DNA from: an uncultured Kiritimatiellota bacterium
GTDB taxonomy: Bacteria; Verrucomicrobiota; Kiritimatiellia; RFP12; UBA1067
Direction: 5' to 3'
DNA: 43,467 nucleotides
NCBI GenBank assembly: GCA_934621385.1
Contig: CAKTUI010000024.1
Location: 1-43,467, forward strand
In this document: in pieces, positions 36,664 to 43,467 of the stretch
Layout: each line of letters begins with the position of its first letter
Numbering within the stretch: position 1 is the stretch's first letter
The notes under the pieces: generated by a model
Database searches by the model: none
What the model saw: the letters and a program-made list of their open reading frames with translations, nothing else
Told to the model about the DNA's origin: nothing
Translations under genes and position numbers: made by a program

Positions 36664-37668
36664 TTAGAGCTTGTCGTTCGAACCAAGAACGTTGACGATC
36701 TTGTGGATGTAGAGCTTCTTCATCTCCTCACGCGCCGGCGTGAGATACTGACGCGGATCGAAGTGATCGGGATGCTCCGCGAAGTGCTGGCGAATCGCCG
36801 CCGTCATCGCGAGGCGCGAGTCGCTGTCGATGTTGATCTTGCACACCGCGCTCTTCGCCGCCTGACGGAGCTGCTCCTCAGGAATGCCGACCGCATCCGG
36901 AAGCTTGCCGCCGAACTTGTTGATGATGTCGACGTATTCCTGCGGGACGCTGGACGACCCGTGGAGAACGATCGGGAAGCCCGGGAGTTTCTCCTCAACA
37001 GCCTTGAGCACGTCGAACGCGAGCGGCGGCGGGATCAGCTTGCCCGTCTTGGGGTCACGCGTGCACTGCTCGGGTTTGAACTTGTAGGCACCGTGGCTCG
37101 TGCCAATCGAAATCGCGAGCGAATCGCAACCCGTGCGCTTCGCGAACTCAATCACCTCTTCAGGCTTCGTGTAGTGCGACTCTTCCGCCGCGACCTCGTC
37201 CTCAACGCCCGCGAGAACGCCGAGCTCGGCCTCAACCGTGACATCGAACTGGTGAGCATACTCAACGACCTTCTTCGTGAGGGCGATGTTCTCCTCGAAC
37301 GGAAGCGACGAACCGTCAATCATGACGGACGAGAAGCCGCTGTCAATGCAGCTCTTGCACGTCTCAAAGCTGTCACCATGGTCGAGGTGAAGAACAATCT
37401 GCGGATGCTCGCAGCCGAGCTCCTTCGCGTATTCAACGGCACCCTGCGCCATGTAGCGGAGAATCGTCGGGTTCGCATACTTGCGGGCACCCTTCGAGAC
37501 CTGCATAATCACCGGTGACTTGGTCTCGACGGCGGCCTGAACAATGGCCTGCATCTGCTCCATCGTGTTGAAGTTGAACGCCGGAATCGCGTATCCGCCC
37601 TTAACAGCCTTGGCAAACATCTCCTTGGTGTTAACGAGCCCGAGATCCTTATAACTGGTCTGCTTCAT
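36664..37668 (-). CDS. fba: Class II fructose-bisphosphate aldolase
   Basis: The 334-residue zinc-dependent aldolase splits fructose 1,6-bisphosphate in glycolysis and forms it in gluconeogenesis. Metal and substrate motifs are IPAFNFNTMEQ near residue 28, the zinc ligands in VLHLDHGDSFETC, SSVMIDGSSLPFEEN, the EAELGVLAGVED segment with a metal-binding Glu, and ISIGTSHGAYK and VLHGSSSVP. Length fits the longer class IIA/B form. The ATG at 37668 follows GGAG. Its promoter lies about 105 bases upstream and is flanked by an inverted repeat, so regulation is likely. Confidence 0.95.
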   Translation of the reverse strand: MKQTSYKDLGLVNTKEMFAKAVKGGYAIPAFNFNTMEQMQAIVQAAVETKSPVIMQVSKGARKYANPTILRYMAQGAVEYAKELGCEHPQIVLHLDHGDSFETCKSCIDSGFSSVMIDGSSLPFEENIALTKKVVEYAHQFDVTVEAELGVLAGVEDEVAAEESHYTKPEEVIEFAKRTGCDSLAISIGTSHGAYKFKPEQCTRDPKTGKLIPPPLAFDVLKAVEEKLPGFPIVLHGSSSVPQEYVDIINKFGGKLPDAVGIPEEQLRQAAKSAVCKINIDSDSRLAMTAAIRQHFAEHPDHFDPRQYLTPAREEMKKLYIHKIVNVLGSNDKL

Positions 37669-37764
37669 TACTGCTTACTCCATGTTTTGCAACTGATGGA
37701 CATCCGTCCCCACGACCCCCGCACGCCTCGCGCAGGAAGATGAGTGGGCATTTCAATCCGAAAA

Positions 37765-37809
37765 GTGGCACTATTGTACCACATTCACGCGCCAAGGGTC
37801 AAGTGCCAC
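37765..37809 (-). promoter_or_regulatory. fba promoter flanked by an 8-bp inverted repeat
   Basis: TTGACC (37802-37797), an 18-base spacer and TGG-TACAAT (-10 hexamer 37778-37773) make the promoter. GTGGCACT (37765-37772) and AGTGCCAC (37802-37809) are a perfect inverted repeat that brackets it. One arm abuts the -10 and the other overlaps the -35. This is a good operator candidate, but the regulator is unknown. Confidence 0.65.
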
Positions 37810-37887
37810 ACACCTATTTTCCCCCGCTTTTTCACAAGAACGCGTCAAAATATCCGCTTTCGCCGAGATTTCAGACGCTTTCGATTC

Positions 37888-38850
37888 TCATTTCGTCCGA
37901 GAAGCATCCGCTTCGACCTGAAAGGCATAGGTCATGTTCGCCCCAAGAAGCACAATCTCCCAACTCATATACATCCAGGCGAGGACGATTGGGAGGAAGG
38001 CGAACGACCCGTAAAGCGCCGAGGACTTCGCAATGCCGACCTGTGCAACCGCACAGAGTTTCATCCAGCCGCCAAAGAGAACGGCCGTGACAAATCCGCC
38101 GCAGAGCGCCGGACGAATCCTCACGCGGCAGTTCGGCATCATCTGGAAAAAGAACCCAAAGGCCACCGAGGCAAAGGTCAGCGTAAACGCCGTGCGGAAA
38201 AACCATGAGTCCAAGAACCAAATCAGCCCATCCGAGACCCACTTCGTCAGCCAAAGTGTCCCCATGGTCGCCACGATGATGTTCTTGGCAACCCGCAGGG
38301 CAGGCAAAGACGCGGCAATTGCAATCAAAACGGGCAAAATGATTGAAAGAAAGAGATAAAGGTAGGCCCGCTTCCAAATCGGCCTCGGCTTCGTCACGCC
38401 CCAAATCTGGTTAAAGCTCACCTCCACCATGCCAAGGGACGAGATGACCGTCCACAGCAGAAAACCGAAGCCAATCCATCCGAGCGTTCCGATGTCGAAC
38501 TTCTCCACACGATCGAAGAGTCCGTTTGAAATCTGCCGCGCCTGCCGTCCAAATTCCAGCGCGGCGATTCGCTTGCGTTCCCGCTCCTCCTCATTCGGAG
38601 CGGTCAGGAGCGCAACTTCGTCGTCCTGTCCATGCTCAATGACGGTAATCATCGCGTCAATCCGCGCATTGATTTCCTGCCGCGCATAATGGTCAACATT
38701 GCACGTTTTCGCGACAAAAAGCAGCAGACAGAGGATCGGCATCAGTGCCAGCATGGCGAAATAGGTCAATCCCGCCGCATGCATCGAGCAGTTGTTGCGC
38801 AGAAAACCGCCGACGACGGTCTTCCCCCACGATAGGACGCGACGCATCAT
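37888..38850 (-). CDS. YihY/BrkB family membrane protein
   Basis: The 320-residue inner-membrane protein has about six hydrophobic segments. It carries the family marks NNCSMHAAGLTYFAMLALMP near residue 20 and a late LYGSFAFLPIVLAWMYMSWEIVLLGA type stretch. A charged stretch at about 60-110 is inserted between the first helices. YihY proteins were once called ribonuclease BN, but their role, possibly transport, is unsettled. The ATG at 38850 overlaps the exporter stop as ATGA. A GTG further upstream would lie inside that gene. Confidence 0.85.
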   Translation of the reverse strand: MMRRVLSWGKTVVGGFLRNNCSMHAAGLTYFAMLALMPILCLLLFVAKTCNVDHYARQEINARIDAMITVIEHGQDDEVALLTAPNEEERERKRIAALEFGRQARQISNGLFDRVEKFDIGTLGWIGFGFLLWTVISSLGMVEVSFNQIWGVTKPRPIWKRAYLYLFLSIILPVLIAIAASLPALRVAKNIIVATMGTLWLTKWVSDGLIWFLDSWFFRTAFTLTFASVAFGFFFQMMPNCRVRIRPALCGGFVTAVLFGGWMKLCAVAQVGIAKSSALYGSFAFLPIVLAWMYMSWEIVLLGANMTYAFQVEADASRTK

Positions 38851-39683
38851 AGCAGGTGCCCCGTCAGCCATCCAAGCACGACCCCCAGAACGTAGACCGA
38901 CAGGAGGATGGCCAGGTTCTCCTTCAGATTCCGATTCGTGCGAAAGAGAACGAGAAGCCCCAACCCGGACCCGGTGAAAGAACTCGCCATCAGTGCCCCG
39001 GGACTCATCGCGCCCGCAAGGTAGAGTTTCGCCCCGGCGACCGAGACGGCGCAGTTCGGAATCAGGCCCAGGGCCCCGGCCGCCAGCTCACCGACAAACG
39101 GTGCGTTAAGTCGCAACTTATCAAGGCAATCCTCACCAAAATAGTGCATACAGAGTTCAACCGCGCCAGAAACAAGGACGATGAAAAAGAAAATCTCAGC
39201 CGTGTGAATCAGGGCAGGGACAAGAATTCCATGATGCTCATGGCAACCGCAATGACTGTGCTCGCACAGTTCCCCCACCGAAACCTTGCGCCGCAGGTGA
39301 TGCACGGCGCGCAGGATGCCGTTCGCCGCAAAGCCGACGGCAATTGCAAAAACAACCTTCAACCCGACGATTTTCGCCAACATTCCGAATGGCACACGCG
39401 CCGAAATGAGGACAGGGACCAGTTCGTCCGATGTGGAGAGAAAAACGGCAATCAGCGTCCCGACCGTAATCACACCACCGGCATAAAACGAGGAGGCTGC
39501 CGCCGAGACCCCGCACTGCGGAATCGCCCCGGCCAAGGCCCCAGCCAATGGGCCAACAGAGCGAGTGCGCTCAAGAGACCTCTCAAGCGCACCGCCCGCC
39601 TTCGCCTCTATCGCCTCCAGGACGAGATACGTCACAAAGAGGAACGGCAGAAGCAGTAGCGTTTCCTGGATGAACTCAATCAC
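38847..39683 (-). CDS. Putative heavy-metal exporter (ArsP_2 / PF11449-like permease)
   Basis: The 278-residue protein has two repeated membrane halves, each with the pattern A-I-P-Q/N-C. These are LAGAIPQCGVSAAASSFYAG near 50-70 and LGLIPNCAVSVAGAKLYLAG near 210-230. This is typical of the putative 10-TM metal exporters once linked to arsenic or manganese. The middle loop is rich in metal ligands (CEHSHCGCHEHH). The cargo is not known. It overlaps ferredoxin upstream and yihY downstream, both as ATGA. Confidence 0.75.
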   Translation of the reverse strand: MIEFIQETLLLLPFLFVTYLVLEAIEAKAGGALERSLERTRSVGPLAGALAGAIPQCGVSAAASSFYAGGVITVGTLIAVFLSTSDELVPVLISARVPFGMLAKIVGLKVVFAIAVGFAANGILRAVHHLRRKVSVGELCEHSHCGCHEHHGILVPALIHTAEIFFFIVLVSGAVELCMHYFGEDCLDKLRLNAPFVGELAAGALGLIPNCAVSVAGAKLYLAGAMSPGALMASSFTGSGLGLLVLFRTNRNLKENLAILLSVYVLGVVLGWLTGHLL

Positions 39684-39850
39684 GCGGCAGAAATCGCCTC
39701 ATTCGGGCACTGCGCCGCGCACGCACCGCAATCAACGCACATGTCGGGATTGATCGTGTAGGGCTGTCCCTCCGTGATCGCATCCGCCGGGCACGCATCC
39801 TTGCAGCAACCGCAACCAACGCACTTGTCAGCTTCAATCTTGTGAGCCAT
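39680..39850 (-). CDS. 2[4Fe-4S] ferredoxin
   Basis: The 56-residue protein has two CxxCxxCxxxCP cluster motifs, CVGCGCCKDACP near residue 10 and CVDCGACAAQCP near 38, the classic clostridial-type bacterial ferredoxin. It carries electrons at low potential in anaerobic metabolism. The ATG at 39850 has AAGGAG eight bases upstream. TGC-TATAAT at 39899-39891 with TTGAGG 17 bases further up is the promoter. Linkage to a membrane exporter gene by ATGA overlap is unusual for a ferredoxin. Confidence 0.95.
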   Translation of the reverse strand: MAHKIEADKCVGCGCCKDACPADAITEGQPYTINPDMCVDCGACAAQCPNEAISAA

Positions 39851-39890
39851 GTCTGTTTCTCCTTCTTCTTGTTGTTTGAAAGATGTCCGT

Positions 39891-39919
39891 ATTATAGCAT
39901 AACTGCCCTCGAACCTCAA
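39891..39919 (-). promoter_or_regulatory. Promoter of the ferredoxin operon
   Basis: TTGAGG (39919-39914), a 17-base spacer and TGC-TATAAT (-10 hexamer 39896-39891) lie on the minus strand. The leader is about 35 bases and carries AAGGAG. Confidence 0.6.
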
Positions 39920-39937
39920 ACGCGGTCCTTCGTCGCA

Positions 39938-41091
39938 TCACCCGTGGTGTCCGCGGCGCCACTCGTCCGGCGTCTGCCCCGTCTCGCGCTTGAAGTACCT
40001 GACGAGGGACGATGCGCCGAGGAAGCCACAGGTCCGCGCCACGGTGGCGATTGTCTCATGGGATGACATCAGCCGCCGCTTGACGGCCCCAATGCGGACA
40101 CCCGCAATCGTCTCGCCAATCGTCCGCCCCGACAACTCACGGAAACGCAAGTCGGCAAGCGAGCGTGAGATGCCCAAGTGGGCGGCTACGTCGGACGGCG
40201 TGAGACGGCGCATGTCATTCTCGGCGATGAAGCGCCGCGCCTGGCGAATCAGGTGTTCGGCGGGCTGGGGCGTACGCGTGGAATCGCGTGTCAGGACTTC
40301 ACGGACGGCCGACTTCACGACAATCAGGCGCGGTCGCCCGCCATTCATCCGCCGCTCCAATTCCTGCGCCGCACAGAACCCAAGGCCGTCGTGATTGGGG
40401 AGAATGCTTGAAAGCGACGGTGTCACGCCTCGTCATTGTCCACGCCGAGAATAGACACACGGGAGGGAACGCCGATGCCCGACTCGACGCAGATTTCGAG
40501 TGTGCGGAAGGACGCATCGTCCCAATCGGCAAAAACGGCAACTGGCCCCGGAAGCCTCTGCAGTTTCTTCGCAAGGGCCTCATTCTCCCGCGCATTGACA
40601 TCCGGCGGTAGCTCAATCGTATGGCAGGCGATTCGCCGCGCCCCGAGCGCAGTTCGAAAGCCCCGTTCGCGGCGGATGGACCATTCCTCACGGCCAGGCG
40701 CACCCGCCACAAAGACAAACGATCCGAACTTGCCCAACTTCAGAAAGTAGTCCGCCGCCGCCCGTCCAACGTTTTCATCGTCCAAGCGAACAAACGAGGC
40801 CGAGGGGACGACATCGCGACTTGTGCTCTCGAAGTGCGTGAAGACGACGGGTATCCCGCTTTCCGACAGCTGCCGAACAGCCGTAGGGTCGGACGGATAG
40901 TCCATGAGGATTCCGTCATAGCCCGCAAACGATTCCCTGAGAAGAACCTCGCGGAGACGGGCCGTGCTGTCCAGAAGACGCAACCGCCAATGCTTCCCCG
41001 TGTTGACGAACCGCAAGAACCCGGCCAGCGCATCCCGTCCGGACGCACCGCCGCGCACTGTACGACGACTGGCGAACCGCTGGACTGGCAC
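39938..41091 (-). pseudogene. XylR-type AraC regulator broken by a frameshift
   Basis: Two consecutive minus-strand frames encode the two halves of one protein. The upstream frame (41091-40423) is a periplasmic-binding-protein-like sensor domain (SGRDALAGFLRF, DLI-like YDGILMDYP, VFTHFES, ending GVDNDEA). The downstream frame (40426-39938) starts with TPSLSSILPNHDGLGFCAAQ, which normally follows VDNDE directly in XylR-type regulators. It ends in an intact AraC HTH domain (SDVAAHLGISRS and SLVRYFKRETG). The frames overlap by four bases, and a few residues are missing at the join. The N-terminus also lacks a convincing start. A coupled two-protein arrangement is possible, but a frameshift is more likely. 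Confidence 0.7.
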
Positions 41092-41329
41092 TCAACGCCG
41101 CGTCCACGGCATTGGCTTTTTGGCGAAAACTGCCGCGCCACCTACGATTGGGACAGTCCAAACGACTGAGGTTGAGAATCGGGCGCGGCAAAACCGCCTG
41201 CTTGTGGGCTTGTGCGGCGGCTCGCCCGACCCGGATGCGGCGACGATCTCGCAACGCCTCTCTCGCTTAGACAACAAAGTCTTCTTAGCCTGCCGTTGCC
41301 CGTCGGTCGCGGTGCCCGCGGGTCTTGCC

Positions 41330-41349
41330 GGCCTGCCGTCCGGCAGGCC
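41330..41349. other. Perfect 8-bp hairpin
   Basis: GGCCTGCC and GGCAGGCC pair around a GTCC loop. It lies about 250 bases downstream of the methyltransferase stop. No T-run follows on the minus strand. Confidence 0.5.
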
Positions 41350-41393
41350 ATTCAGTCCCCTTCCTACCACCCTCACCTTCAGCCCCTCCCCCG

Positions 41394-41420
41394 CTCTGCG
41401 ACCTCTGCGCTCTCTGCGGC
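41394..41420. repeat. Three-copy 9-bp tandem repeat CTCTGCGNN
   Basis: CTCTGCGAC, CTCTGCGCT and CTCTGCGGC lie head to tail, starting at 41394, 41403 and 41412. A shorter relative is at 628-642. Such CTCTGCG tandems look like the low-complexity intergenic words seen in many bacterial genomes. No function is known to me. Confidence 0.6.
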
Positions 41421-41598
41421 TAAAAACCACCCTCCCCTTTCCCGCATGTTCCGCCCCGTCCCCAAAACTCGGCGGAAAAACTTTCAATCTCGCTCGCCGG
41501 AAAAACTTATCAACATCTCCCACAAGTTCCATTCTGTGGAAAACCACTGCGAATATGGCATCCGGGCACCACCAAGTCCCCGTCCTTTCGCAATCCCA

Positions 41599-42675
41599 TT
41601 AGGCAACGAATCGCGTTCGCCTCTGTAGCGTCTGGTCGTTCTTCCCTGGCAACTCAACGGATTGTGAACGCGGTTTTCTCTTCCTTGCCCGCAACGCCGA
41701 TTCAAGTGCCATGGACAAATTGACCCCCATCCGTCGCGCAAGTTCAACTGGAACCGCATTCCCAATCTGCCGAAGCGCCTCCCCCCACTTTCCGCAAATA
41801 CGGTAGTCGCTGGGAAAGGTCTGAAGCAACTTAGCCTCATGAACCGTCATATAACGAAGCGTTCCATCTGGAAACCGGATCATGTTCTCGCCGCCAGGAA
41901 CACCGTGAGCCCCCGCCTTAATCGTCTTGCTTGGGGAATAATAGTCGCTTCCCGTGTGCCCAGGATACTCGCGTGCCCCCGGAATAAAAGCATGATCCCA
42001 TGCAGCCAACGGAGAACTTGGCGCGGGCAAATCAGCCACCGTTTGGGCAATCGTCCTGACCTCGCCATCACCAACAGGCCACTCCCATCGAGCGTTCAGA
42101 TCCGCTCTAAAGCCAACGATAAATACACGCTCTCGCTTCTGCGGCACACCATAGTCGACCGCATTGACAAGCTTGTAGTCAACCACATACTTTAAGCCCT
42201 GATACGAACTGAAATCAATTGCCTTCAGCCGAATGAGGTGTTCTTGCCACGACTCACCTTCCTGTGAACAGTAATTCGGAAATGTCAGGCGAAGAATGAT
42301 ATACCTGAAATAATCCGAAAAACTCTTTCTCAGCAGACCCTTCACATTCTCAAAGACAAACCCCTTCGGAACCAGTTCGTGAATGGCGCGAATCGCCTGA
42401 GGAAACATATCCCGCGAATCGTTATAGGCGCGAGACAACCCTCCCAACGAAAAGGGCTGACACGGTGGCCCGCCCGCAATTAGGTCAACAGGCCCAACCG
42501 AGCGAAAATCAAATGCTCGAACATCCGTCTCATGCACAATCGAAGGATTAAAATTCGCCCGCAGACTCAAACACGCCCACTTGTTGCACTCAACGAACGC
42601 ACAGTGATGAAACCCTGCCAACTCAAGTCCCTTGGCAAGCCCTCCGCATCCGCTAAAGAGTTCAAGACTTCTCAT
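41599..42675 (-). CDS. DNA (cytosine-5)-methyltransferase of a type II system
   Basis: The 358-residue enzyme methylates cytosine at C5 in a specific DNA site. Ordered motifs are I (LELFSGCGGL, 4-13), IV (GGPPCQPFS, 68-76, with catalytic Cys72), VI (FENVKGLL, 108-115) and VIII (QKRERVFIVG, 179-188). A target-recognition region follows at about 190-275, with IX/X ending in RQIGNAVP (302-309). Its ATG overlaps the stop of the GIY-YIG nuclease gene as ATGA, so the pair is a coupled restriction-modification unit. By analogy with Eco29kI the target may be CCGCGG, which is scarce in this window. Confidence 0.93.
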   Translation of the reverse strand: MRSLELFSGCGGLAKGLELAGFHHCAFVECNKWACLSLRANFNPSIVHETDVRAFDFRSVGPVDLIAGGPPCQPFSLGGLSRAYNDSRDMFPQAIRAIHELVPKGFVFENVKGLLRKSFSDYFRYIILRLTFPNYCSQEGESWQEHLIRLKAIDFSSYQGLKYVVDYKLVNAVDYGVPQKRERVFIVGFRADLNARWEWPVGDGEVRTIAQTVADLPAPSSPLAAWDHAFIPGAREYPGHTGSDYYSPSKTIKAGAHGVPGGENMIRFPDGTLRYMTVHEAKLLQTFPSDYRICGKWGEALRQIGNAVPVELARRMGVNLSMALESALRARKRKPRSQSVELPGKNDQTLQRRTRFVA

Positions 42676-43316
42676 CTCAGTCCCGCCAGATAGTCCTTGA
42701 CGCGTTCGGTCAGTCGGCTGACATTCGGCCTTTCCCCGACCATACCTTCAGCCCATTCGCGCCCAGGATGAAGCGCATCCCACTGCGACAACATCCCCGT
42801 TATGCGCTTCTTCCCTGGATTATGATTCCCAAACCCATCAATTACGCTGTTCCACAAAGGACGATGCCTGGCGATCAGGGCCGCCTCAACAGAGGCTATC
42901 ATCGCATCCGCCGCACCCTCAAAAATCATAAAACGGCAAACAAAGTCCGATAGTTTCAAATTCTTCGCACTCGCAATGCTCTTCGCATGTTGAAGCAATC
43001 TCCCGGACAACTTCCCCTGAACGGTGTCTGGACTCCCGGATATTCGGCTCTGCCTCCAACCAGAGGGGACAGCCTTGCCAACATAGATTGGCAAGGCATA
43101 TTGCTCACGGTTTATTTCGCGTCCAAAGCATCCATACAATCCGCTCTTTCCGATGTAATAAAGGGCATAGACACCCGCACCCTGAAACTTCTCACGAGGA
43201 GGAAACGCACAGACAGGTGTGCCATGGAAAAAACGGACGGCATCCTTCAGCAATTCGCTAAAGGTGTCACACCGGTAAATATGCTTGTCTCGATCAAAGG
43301 GTTGCGGCTCAAACAT
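42672..43316 (-). CDS. GIY-YIG restriction endonuclease, Eco29kI family
   Basis: The 214-residue nuclease has the GIY-YIG core as GVYALYYIG (48-56) and PIYVGKA (76-82), followed by GWRQSR with the catalytic Arg. A C-terminal RPLWNSVIDGFGNHNPG segment has the Asn and is characteristic of the Eco29kI family. Eco29kI cuts CCGCGG, and the same specificity here is an inference. The ATG at 43316 has GGAGG five bases upstream. Promoter TGA-TACAAT lies at 43343-43335. The nuclease gene comes first and the methyltransferase second, with an ATGA overlap. No separate C-protein is seen. Confidence 0.85.
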   Translation of the reverse strand: MFEPQPFDRDKHIYRCDTFSELLKDAVRFFHGTPVCAFPPREKFQGAGVYALYYIGKSGLYGCFGREINREQYALPIYVGKAVPSGWRQSRISGSPDTVQGKLSGRLLQHAKSIASAKNLKLSDFVCRFMIFEGAADAMIASVEAALIARHRPLWNSVIDGFGNHNPGKKRITGMLSQWDALHPGREWAEGMVGERPNVSRLTERVKDYLAGLR

Positions 43317-43334
43317 GAGAACCTCCGTCCCTGT

Positions 43335-43364
43335 ATTGTATCACAAATATCGACGCTGCGGCAA
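43335..43364 (-). promoter_or_regulatory. Promoter of the restriction-modification operon
   Basis: TTGCCG (43364-43359), an 18-base spacer and TGA-TACAAT (-10 hexamer 43340-43335) are present. The leader is about 12 bases and contains GGAGG. No operator-like repeat is evident, and nothing coding follows to the right end. Confidence 0.55.
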
Positions 43365-43467
43365 GAGGACCGGCAGGTTGGGAGGAACCACCGCAGTTTG
43401 TCATAATAACGTGTACCCGTATTCAACTGATCAGGATTTTTCAGACACCCCGTTTGTCAAATGCTGT

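Larger units (their letters stand above)
41092..41598. other. Intergenic region between the regulator remnant and the methyltransferase
   Basis: No gene is supported. It contains a perfect hairpin GGCCTGCC-GTCC-GGCAGGCC (41330-41349) and a 9-bp tandem CTCTGCG starting at 41394, 41403 and 41412. One CCGCGG lies at 41316-41321. The stretch 41340-41480 is very C-rich on the plus strand. Confidence 0.45.

Overview
The window is a gene-dense, G+C-rich bacterial chromosome segment with 35 coding regions that look intact and two that look broken. Every gene except one lactate dehydrogenase lies on the minus strand. RpoB and RpoC give the clearest bacterial signature. A member of the PVC superphylum, perhaps Kiritimatiellota or Lentisphaerae of an anaerobic gut-type habitat, fits the DUF4159 and XylR-type AraC proteins, the small 2[4Fe-4S] ferredoxin and the fermentative lactate dehydrogenase. 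That assignment is an inference from gene content, not from a phylogeny.

Layout, in transcription order on the minus strand. At the right end (43.3-41.6 kb) is a type II restriction-modification pair of the Eco29kI GIY-YIG type. A frameshifted XylR-type regulator follows (41.1-39.9 kb), then a ferredoxin / metal-exporter / YihY operon (39.85-37.9 kb), then fba and purM (37.7-35.5 kb), which converge on ldh (plus strand, 34.5-35.5 kb). Next come an ExbB-DUF4159 chimera plus nagA (33.9-32.1 kb). A tightly coupled seven-gene dnaX operon follows: dnaX, nfeD, htpX, EamA permease, response regulator, serine hydrolase and a reduced ModF-like ABC ATPase (32.0-25.4 kb). Then come a U32-like protein with an O-methyltransferase (25.3-23.3 kb), three proteins of unknown function (23.1-21.2 kb), a fused metX-metW gene (20.7-18.9 kb), and rpoB-rpoC with their own promoter and terminator (18.9-10.3 kb). 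The UPF0237/UPF0210 / D-aminoacylase / polysaccharide deacetylase operon (10.2-6.2 kb) leads to an operon of rpe, coaC, a glycosyltransferase, an MFS permease, rsmI and a lactonase. The last gene is an acyltransferase remnant at a 12-base homopolymer (6.2-0.7 kb).

Two patterns run through the non-coding DNA. First, twelve promoters share an extended -10 box (TGN-TATAAT-like). Five of them place the -10 only 6-9 bases before the start codon (rpe, the UPF0237 gene, metXW, the U32-like gene, dnaX), so those messages should be leaderless, and these five show no recognisable -35. Of the seven with a normal leader, six carry a TTG-type -35 17-18 bases away (three are exactly TTGACC-N18); ldh shows none. 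Second, three long intergenic gaps each hold a short array of dyad-symmetric units at a strict 22- or 23-bp step. The core sequence differs from gap to gap, but the build is the same, and in two arrays the left arm of one unit is the reverse complement of the right arm of the next. I do not recognise these arrays as any described repeat class, and they are the best candidate here for something new.

Other points of note are the MetX-MetW fusion, the ABC protein that keeps parts for only one composite ATP site, the ExbB-DUF4159 fusion, and the scarcity of CCGCGG, the probable target of the restriction system.
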